From positions 124,001 through 188,000 of the forward strand of contig NZ_JBHTFQ010000007.1 in the NCBI RefSeq assembly GCF_042666235.1: a stretch of 64,000 nucleotides of DNA. The letters run 5' to 3'. The position numbers were made by a program, and so were the translations under genes. The notes under the pieces are model-generated. The model was not told the DNA's origin. It did not search any database and saw nothing but the letters and a program-made list of their open reading frames with translations. Position 1 is the stretch's first letter; every line of letters begins with the position of its first letter. This document shows positions 59,485 through 64,000 of the stretch, piece after piece. This DNA comes from Halodurantibacterium daqingensis (lineage in GTDB: Bacteria > Pseudomonadota > Alphaproteobacteria > Rhodobacterales > Rhodobacteraceae).

Positions 59485-59508
59485 GCCCCGCAGCCGTGGC
59501 CGCGGGGC
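59485..59508 (-). terminator. Weak stem-loop between lectin gene and prs
   Basis: Seven-base-pair stem GCCCCGC / GCGGGGC with a ten-base loop between two convergent genes. No T run on the minus strand; CCCTTCTT follows on the plus strand. A weak terminator for one or both genes. Confidence 0.4.
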
Positions 59509-59517
59509 GCCCTTCTT

Positions 59518-60534
59518 CTAGCGGGAATACATCCCCTCATAGATCGGCCAGAGCGTATCGGTCTCGAAAAGCGACGAGACGGAGGTGCCGCTCCAGATGT
59601 TCAGAATCGCCTGGGCGAACATTGGTGCCGTCGGCACGATACGGATGTTTGGCGCGGCCTTCACGGCCTCGGTGGGTTCGATGGAGTCGGTGATGACGAG
59701 GCTTTTCATCACCGATTTGGTAATTCGCTCCACCGCCGGCCCCGACAGCACCCCGTGGGTGATATAGGAATGAACCTCGGTGGCGCCATTCTCGATCAAC
59801 ACCTCGGCCGCCTTGCACAGGGTGCCGGCCGTGTCGCAGATGTCGTCCACGATGATGCAGGTCTTGCCCTTGACGTCACCGATCACGGTCATTTCCGCAA
59901 CCTCGCCGGGCTTTTCGCGGCGCTTGTCAACGATGGCCAGCGCGCAGCCGATCCGCTTGGCGAGTTCCCGCGCCCGCGCCACGCCCCCGACATCGGGTGA
60001 GACGATGGTGACATCCTGCAGGCGGCCGCGGAAGTTGTGTTCCACGTCGAGCGCGAAGACCGGTGCGGCATAAAGATTGTCCACCGGGATGTCGAAGAAA
60101 CCCTGGATCTGCGTCGCGTGCAGATCAAGGGTCAGCACGCGCTCGATCCCCGCTTCGGTCAGAAGGTTGGCAACCAGCTTGGCGGAAATCGGCGTGCGGG
60201 CCTTGGTGCGGCGGTCCTGGCGGGCATAGCCGAAATATGGAATGACCGCGGTGATCCTGGCTGCCGAAGACCGGCGCAGCGCATCGGCGATGATCAGCAG
60301 CTCCATCAGGTTGTCATTCGCGGGGTTCGACGTCGGCTGGATGATGAACATGTCCTCGCCGCGCACGTTCTCATAGACCTCGACGAAGATTTCCTGGTCG
60401 TTGAACCGTTCGACGCGGGCATCCACCAGGCTGACCGACATGCCGCGATGCATCGACATCCTGCGGGCGATGGCATTGGCAAGCGTCCGGTTGGCATTGC
60501 CGGCAATCAGCTTGGGTTCGTTCATGGCGGGCAT
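59518..60534 (-). CDS. prs: Ribose-phosphate pyrophosphokinase (PRPP synthetase)
   Basis: 338 residues. Catalytic flexible loop YFGYARQDRRTKARTPISAKL, metal/substrate histidine in LDLHATQIQGFFDIPVDNL, and the PRPP-binding loop CIIVDDICDTAGTLCKAAE. It makes PRPP for nucleotide, histidine and tryptophan synthesis. The ATG at 60534 has AAGGA seven bases upstream; the next ATG at 60525 is an alternative. Some residues longer at the N-terminus than the E. coli enzyme. Confidence 0.96.
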   Translation of the reverse strand: MPAMNEPKLIAGNANRTLANAIARRMSMHRGMSVSLVDARVERFNDQEIFVEVYENVRGEDMFIIQPTSNPANDNLMELLIIADALRRSSAARITAVIPYFGYARQDRRTKARTPISAKLVANLLTEAGIERVLTLDLHATQIQGFFDIPVDNLYAAPVFALDVEHNFRGRLQDVTIVSPDVGGVARARELAKRIGCALAIVDKRREKPGEVAEMTVIGDVKGKTCIIVDDICDTAGTLCKAAEVLIENGATEVHSYITHGVLSGPAVERITKSVMKSLVITDSIEPTEAVKAAPNIRIVPTAPMFAQAILNIWSGTSVSSLFETDTLWPIYEGMYSR

Positions 60535-60574
60535 GGGAGGGTCCTTGGCAGCAGCTTGTAAGGGATTCGCGACG

Positions 60575-60602
60575 TTGACACCGCTTATCACCCGACTACG
60601 CT
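60575..60602 (+). promoter_or_regulatory. Candidate promoter of the isomerase gene
   Basis: TTGACA (60575-60580), 16-base spacer, TACGCT (60597-60602), 34 bases before the ATG at 60636, in the divergent gap with prs. Confidence 0.4.
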
Positions 60603-60635
60603 CTTGCAAACCTCGGCGGGCAAGGAGCGGCCTTC

Positions 60636-61232
60636 ATGGCGCATATCGACTACTATCTCACCACCCTCTCTCCCTACGTCTATCTGGCCGGAACCCGGCT
60701 GGAGGAGATTGCGGCCAGGCATGGGGCGACGATCCGTTTCATTCCGCTGGATGCCGGCGCGCTTTTCGCGCGAACGGGCGGCACGGCCCTCGCTGACCGC
60801 CACGAAAGCCGGAAGGAATACCGCCTGCAAGAGCTGCGTCGTCAGTCGCGCAAGGCGGGGCTGCCGCTTGAGCTGCGGCCACCCTTCTGGCCCACCAATG
60901 GCGCACCCTCGAACTATGCTGTCATTGCGGCGCAGGCCGCGGGCGAGGGCGACGTGGGCGCGCTGGTGCATGGTTTCGGGCGTGCCTGCTGGGCCGAGGG
61001 CCGCGATATTGCCGAGGACGGCGTGATCCGCGATGTGCTGGTTCAGGCAGGCTTTGATCCGGGTGTGGCCGATCGCGGCCTGCTGATGGCGGCCGACACC
61101 TACGCGTCGAATCTTGAGGCTGCGGTGACCGCAGGTGTGTTCGGTGTGCCGTTCTACGTGGTAGGCGAGGAACGTTTCTGGGGTCAAGATCGCCTGGACG
61201 ATCTTGACGCCCACCTGTCGGAGCAGCTTTAG
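60636..61232 (+). CDS. 2-hydroxychromene-2-carboxylate isomerase family protein
   Basis: 198 residues, DsbA-like/GST-kappa fold. N-terminal IDYYLTTLSPYVYLAGTRLEEIA carries the Ser that replaces the redox Cys in HCCA isomerases; the C-terminal GVFGVPFYVVGEERFWGQDRLDDL is the other family hallmark. The prototype acts in naphthalene catabolism with glutathione; here the natural substrate is unknown and no aromatic-degradation genes are near. GGAG precedes the ATG. The stop overlaps the convergent aldolase gene by four bases. Confidence 0.9.
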   Translation: MAHIDYYLTTLSPYVYLAGTRLEEIAARHGATIRFIPLDAGALFARTGGTALADRHESRKEYRLQELRRQSRKAGLPLELRPPFWPTNGAPSNYAVIAAQAAGEGDVGALVHGFGRACWAEGRDIAEDGVIRDVLVQAGFDPGVADRGLLMAADTYASNLEAAVTAGVFGVPFYVVGEERFWGQDRLDDLDAHLSEQL

Positions 61233-62281
61233 CCCGCGATCAGATCGAGAAAGTGGTCGACATCCGCATCTGTCGTGGACCAGCTGCAGACCAGCCGCGC
61301 GGCGATTGGCGTTGTTGCGTCGCCTTCAAGCGACTGGTTGCCGGGCCAGAGGTAATAGGCGGCCCCCGCCGCTTCGGCGCGGCGGTGCCCTTCCCGTGGC
61401 CAGGCGGCAAAGACCGCATTGGCCTCGGTCGGATGGACAAGCCGCGCCCCTGGCACCCGGAGAATGCCCTCAGACAACCGTTGCGCGGCCGCGTTGGCCT
61501 GACGGGCAAGGCGCAGCCACAGATCGTCGGTCAGATAGGCGTCCATCTGGGCCGACAGGTAGCGGTGCTTGGAAAACAGGTGTCCGCCTCGCTTGCGGCG
61601 CAGCTCAAACTCCCAGGCTTTTGCAGGGTCGAATATCACAACCGCTTCGACACCCATCAGGCCGTTCTTCGTCCCGCCGAAGGACAGGACGTCGATTCCT
61701 GCCTTCCAGGTCATTTCGGCCGGGGTGCAGCCGGCGCTGGCGATGGCATTGGCAAAGCGCGCGCCATCCATGTGGCTGGGCAGGCCATGGGCCTTGGCGA
61801 TTGTGGTCAGGCGCGCGACGTCGGCCGGACGATAGATGGTGCCGTTTTCGGTGGCGTTGGTCAGGCTCAGCATGCCCTTCTGCATGTTGTGCACGCCGGC
61901 GCGGGCGGTGAAGTCGATCGCGGTTTCAAGCCCCTCGGGCGTCATGCGAGCGTGTTCGCCATCAATCAGCACCAGCTTGCCACCACCGATGAAGAACTCG
62001 GGCGCACCGCATTCGTCTTCCTCGATATGTGCGTTCCGATGGCAGTAGACGCTGCCCCAGGGCGGGGTGAAGATGGCAAGCGACAGCGAATTTGCCGCTG
62101 TGCCGGTGGCGACCAGATAAACCGCGGCTTCGGGCGCCTCGAACAGATCGCGGATCCGGGCGCGGACCCGCTCCATGATCGCATCGTTTCCGTAGGGCAT
62201 CGCATAGCCCTCGTTCGCATGGCCGAGGGCGGCAAGCACCTCCGGTGCCACGGGCGAGCTGTTGTCAGAGGCAAAGAACAT
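61229..62281 (-). CDS. ltaE: Low-specificity threonine aldolase / beta-eliminating lyase family
   Basis: 350 residues, PLP fold type I. FFASDNSSPVAPEVLAAL and YGNDAIMERVRARIRDLFE at the N-terminus, HIEEDECGAPEFF, MDGARFANAI and the Schiff-base lysine K205 in SFGGTKNGLMG. Cleaves L-threonine or L-allo-threonine to glycine and acetaldehyde; family members vary in stereospecificity. Overlaps the next upstream gene by one base (TGATG). Confidence 0.9.
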   Translation of the reverse strand: MFFASDNSSPVAPEVLAALGHANEGYAMPYGNDAIMERVRARIRDLFEAPEAAVYLVATGTAANSLSLAIFTPPWGSVYCHRNAHIEEDECGAPEFFIGGGKLVLIDGEHARMTPEGLETAIDFTARAGVHNMQKGMLSLTNATENGTIYRPADVARLTTIAKAHGLPSHMDGARFANAIASAGCTPAEMTWKAGIDVLSFGGTKNGLMGVEAVVIFDPAKAWEFELRRKRGGHLFSKHRYLSAQMDAYLTDDLWLRLARQANAAAQRLSEGILRVPGARLVHPTEANAVFAAWPREGHRRAEAAGAAYYLWPGNQSLEGDATTPIAARLVCSWSTTDADVDHFLDLIAG

Positions 62282-62739
62282 CAGGGCTCCTCATCGATGA
62301 TATAATCTTCCCATTCGTCCTCCGAGATTTCGAACTCGGGCACGGTCATGCCGCGCACGGAAGCGCCGGCGTCGTGGACCGAGTCCGGATCGCCGGTCAG
62401 AAGGGGATGCCAGTCGGGCAGGGGGCGGCCTTCGTGAAGAAGCCGATAGGCGCAGGTGCGGGGCATCCAGTAGGCGATATCGGCAATGTTCTTCGGGCTG
62501 AGCACCACGCATTCGGGAACGAACTGCTTGCGGTTTTCGTATTGGGCGCAGCGGCAGGTGGCGTCATCCAGAAGTCGGCAGCCGATGCGAGTAAAGGCGA
62601 CCTCTCCGGTATCGGGATCTTCCAGCTTGTTCAGACAGCATTTGCCGCAGCCGTCACAGAGCGCCTCCCATTCGGGCGGCGTCAGCTTGTTCAGCGCATG
62701 GCGTTCCCAGAAACGGGGGCGGAGGCGGCTCTGGCTCAT
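62281..62739 (-). CDS. YcgN/UPF0260 cysteine-cluster protein
   Basis: 152 residues. CDGCGKCCLNKL followed by GCRLLDDATCRCAQYENR and later single cysteines (VPECVV, PRTCAYR) gives the eight-cysteine pattern of the zinc/iron-chelating CxxCxxCC family, PF03692. The molecular function is not settled. Start chosen at ATG 62739 (MSQSRLRPRFWERH); a TTG at 62769 would add ten residues. Translationally coupled with ltaE. Confidence 0.87.
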   Translation of the reverse strand: MSQSRLRPRFWERHALNKLTPPEWEALCDGCGKCCLNKLEDPDTGEVAFTRIGCRLLDDATCRCAQYENRKQFVPECVVLSPKNIADIAYWMPRTCAYRLLHEGRPLPDWHPLLTGDPDSVHDAGASVRGMTVPEFEISEDEWEDYIIDEEP

Positions 62740-62787
62740 GCGCGCGACAGTGGCTGGGTTTCTTGGCAAAGGAAAGGTCCCGCGGCG

Positions 62788-63717
62788 TCACGCCCGCGCG
62801 AGGATGTCGCGCGCGCGCACGCAATCGGCATCCATCTGCGCGATCAGCGCCGGCAGCCCGTCAAAGGTCATTTCCGGGCGCAGGAACTCCACCAGCGCGA
62901 CCGAAAGGTGTTCTCCATAAAGATCACCATCAAAGTCGAACAGGAAGGTTTCGAGGTTGGGAAGGTTCTGGCCGAACATCGGTCGGACCCCCATCGACGC
63001 CGCGCCGCCATAGCTACCCCGGTGCGGCCCGGTCAGCACATCGACATGGACGGCATAGACGCCGAAACGGGGCGGGTGCAGCCCCGCGATCGACATGTTC
63101 GCCGTGGGATAGCCCAGTTCGCGGCCGCGCTTGTGGCCATGCACCACCTCGCCTTCGATCCGGTGCCAGTGGCCCAGCATCGCGCGGGCCTCGCGGGTAT
63201 GGCCCAGGCTCAGCGCGTCACGGATCGCGGTCGACGAGATCGACCTGCCTTCGGTCTCCAGAAGCTCGGCAATGGTCAGTCCAAAGCCGAAGGCGGCGCC
63301 GAAAGTGCGCAGATCCTCGGTCGTGCCCCGACGGCCCTTGCCGAAGCAGAAATCCGCCCCCACTGTCACATGCGCGGCGCCGATCCCCTCGGCCAGCACC
63401 TGCTGTGCGAATTCCCGCGCCGAGAGCGCAGCCAGCGCCGCGTTGAAAGGGAGTTCGTAGAGGACGCTGACCCCCAGCTTCGCCAGGCGGTTGGCGCGTG
63501 CCTCGGCGTTCATCAGGCGGAACGGAGGCGCGTCGGGGGCAAAGAACTCACGCGGGTGGGGCTCGAAGGTCAGAACGCCCAGCGGAGCATCGGCACCCCG
63601 GCGTGCAAGATTCAGAACCGACTGATGCCCCCGGTGCACCCCGTCGAAATTGCCGATGGCAATGCTCGCGCCGCGATCCTGCGGTCCAAGACCGGCCCAG
63701 TGCCTGATGATCCGCAT
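62788..63717 (-). CDS. ribF: Bifunctional riboflavin kinase/FAD synthetase
   Basis: 309 residues. The FAD synthetase domain has AIGNFDGVHRGHQSVL and TVGADFCFGKGRRG; ISSTAIRDAL is the ISS(T/S)xIR motif. The kinase domain (about 185-305) shows VVHGHKRGRELGYPTANM and NLPNLETFLFDFDGDLYGEHLSV. It converts riboflavin to FMN and FAD. GGGGGAC lies directly before the ATG. No FMN riboswitch was recognised upstream. Ends the recognisable genes on the right. Confidence 0.94.
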   Translation of the reverse strand: MRIIRHWAGLGPQDRGASIAIGNFDGVHRGHQSVLNLARRGADAPLGVLTFEPHPREFFAPDAPPFRLMNAEARANRLAKLGVSVLYELPFNAALAALSAREFAQQVLAEGIGAAHVTVGADFCFGKGRRGTTEDLRTFGAAFGFGLTIAELLETEGRSISSTAIRDALSLGHTREARAMLGHWHRIEGEVVHGHKRGRELGYPTANMSIAGLHPPRFGVYAVHVDVLTGPHRGSYGGAASMGVRPMFGQNLPNLETFLFDFDGDLYGEHLSVALVEFLRPEMTFDGLPALIAQMDADCVRARDILARA

Positions 63718-63949
63718 CGTCCCCCTGGGCGGGGAACCCGCCGCTTTGCAGTCCGTGTCACTCGTGATCCGGATACGGGCAGAGCTGCCGCATCCCTCTG
63801 AACGCTGGTATCGCCTACGGCCGGGCGGGTTTCAAGGGCAAGGCCGCTGCGTAAGCATCCTGCCGCGAGGCGATGCGTCAGCCAGCCAGAGGGTCTCGCG
63901 CTGAATGCCCGCAGCATCCGCGGCGCCGTGACCGCAGGGGCCCGGTCCG

Positions 63950-63997
63950 CGTCTGCGCTAATCCGTCCGGCTCTGCCGAAAAGGGCTAGCGCAGACG
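63950..63997. repeat. 11-bp inverted repeat at the right edge
   Basis: CGTCTGCGCTA (63950-63960) and its exact complement TAGCGCAGACG (63987-63997) are separated by 26 bases. On the minus strand the right arm also contains a TAG that could end a gene entering from beyond the window. The hairpin could be a terminator for that unseen gene or a regulatory element before ribF; which one cannot be decided here. Confidence 0.45.
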
Positions 63998-64000
63998 GCC

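Noticed and set aside
1..64000. CRISPR arrays, insertion sequences, prophage genes or toxin-antitoxin pairs
   Set aside because: No short direct-repeat array, transposase, integrase, phage structural gene or recognisable toxin-antitoxin pair was seen on either strand.
63718..64000. FMN riboswitch before ribF
   Set aside because: No conserved RFN-element segments were recognised; only a simple inverted repeat far upstream.

Overview
This is a GC-rich chromosomal window of an alphaproteobacterium, almost certainly a Rhodobacteraceae (Rhodobacterales) species. The gene content points there: a split ATP synthase locus holding only atpHAGDC, a short prolyl-tRNA synthetase without the editing insert, a propionyl-CoA carboxylase / methylmalonyl-CoA mutase block in Rhodobacter order, a Pha-type Na+/H+ antiporter with fused A and B subunits, a solitary rpsD, a TAXI-type TRAP transporter with fused permease, and DUF1523, DUF2125, DUF4174 and H-type lectin proteins typical of the group. 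The genus cannot be fixed from the sequence alone. No insertion sequence, prophage, CRISPR array or rRNA was seen; the window looks like ordinary core and shell chromosome.

Layout. 1-5.8 kb: the edge of a DUF1328 gene, then an alternative haem-copper oxidase cluster (CtaG-family assembly protein, CopD-like membrane protein, DUF2231 protein, subunit II with a CuA site, a fused subunit I+III and a small membrane protein). 5.9-11.5 kb: TAXI binding protein, stem-loop, fused TRAP permease, universal stress protein and class III aminotransferase, probably one uptake and catabolism unit. 11.5-18.1 kb: a DUF1523 gene and, on the minus strand, the full pha antiporter operon with overlapping start and stop codons. 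18.1-19.45 kb: a gene-poor gap with tRNA-Arg(UCU) and the pccB regulatory region. 19.45-27.6 kb: the propionyl-CoA / methylmalonyl-CoA pathway (pccB, pccA, mcm) with four small proteins between pccB and pccA and a divergent DUF4174 gene before mcm; the two enzyme promoters carry TTTGC/TTCGC-type palindromes that may bind a short-chain acyl-CoA regulator of the PccR type, which is not itself in the window.

27.6-36 kb: GNAT acetyltransferase, TerB/J-domain protein, endonuclease/phosphatase-fold protein, a small secreted protein, then polyphosphate metabolism (ppx, ppk1), the DnaA-related regulator hda and an AI-2E/PerM-family permease on the minus strand. 36-42.3 kb: proS, lipoprotein-release ABC transporter, parE, and rpsD with a strong promoter and structured leader. 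42.3-46.8 kb: hisC, prephenate/arogenate dehydrogenase, extensin-like protein, DUF2125 protein and a ChaC-like gamma-glutamylcyclotransferase. 46.9-49.6 kb: a two-gene MotA/MotB-like (TolQ/ExbB-like plus OmpA) stator pair with unusually long coiled-coil regions and no flagellar or Tol neighbours; this is the best candidate here for an undescribed system. 49.8-54 kb: clpA, gloB and a methyltransferase. 54.2-59.5 kb: atpHAGDC and an H-type lectin protein. 59.5-63.7 kb: prs, a 2-hydroxychromene-2-carboxylate isomerase family protein, threonine aldolase, a YcgN-family cysteine-cluster protein and ribF.

Start codons were chosen from ribosome-binding sites, overlaps with upstream genes and family length. 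Several genes use GTG or TTG (pccB, the EEP-family gene, phaF, rpsD, clpA, atpH). Function assignments come from motif and family recognition by eye; no database search was run.
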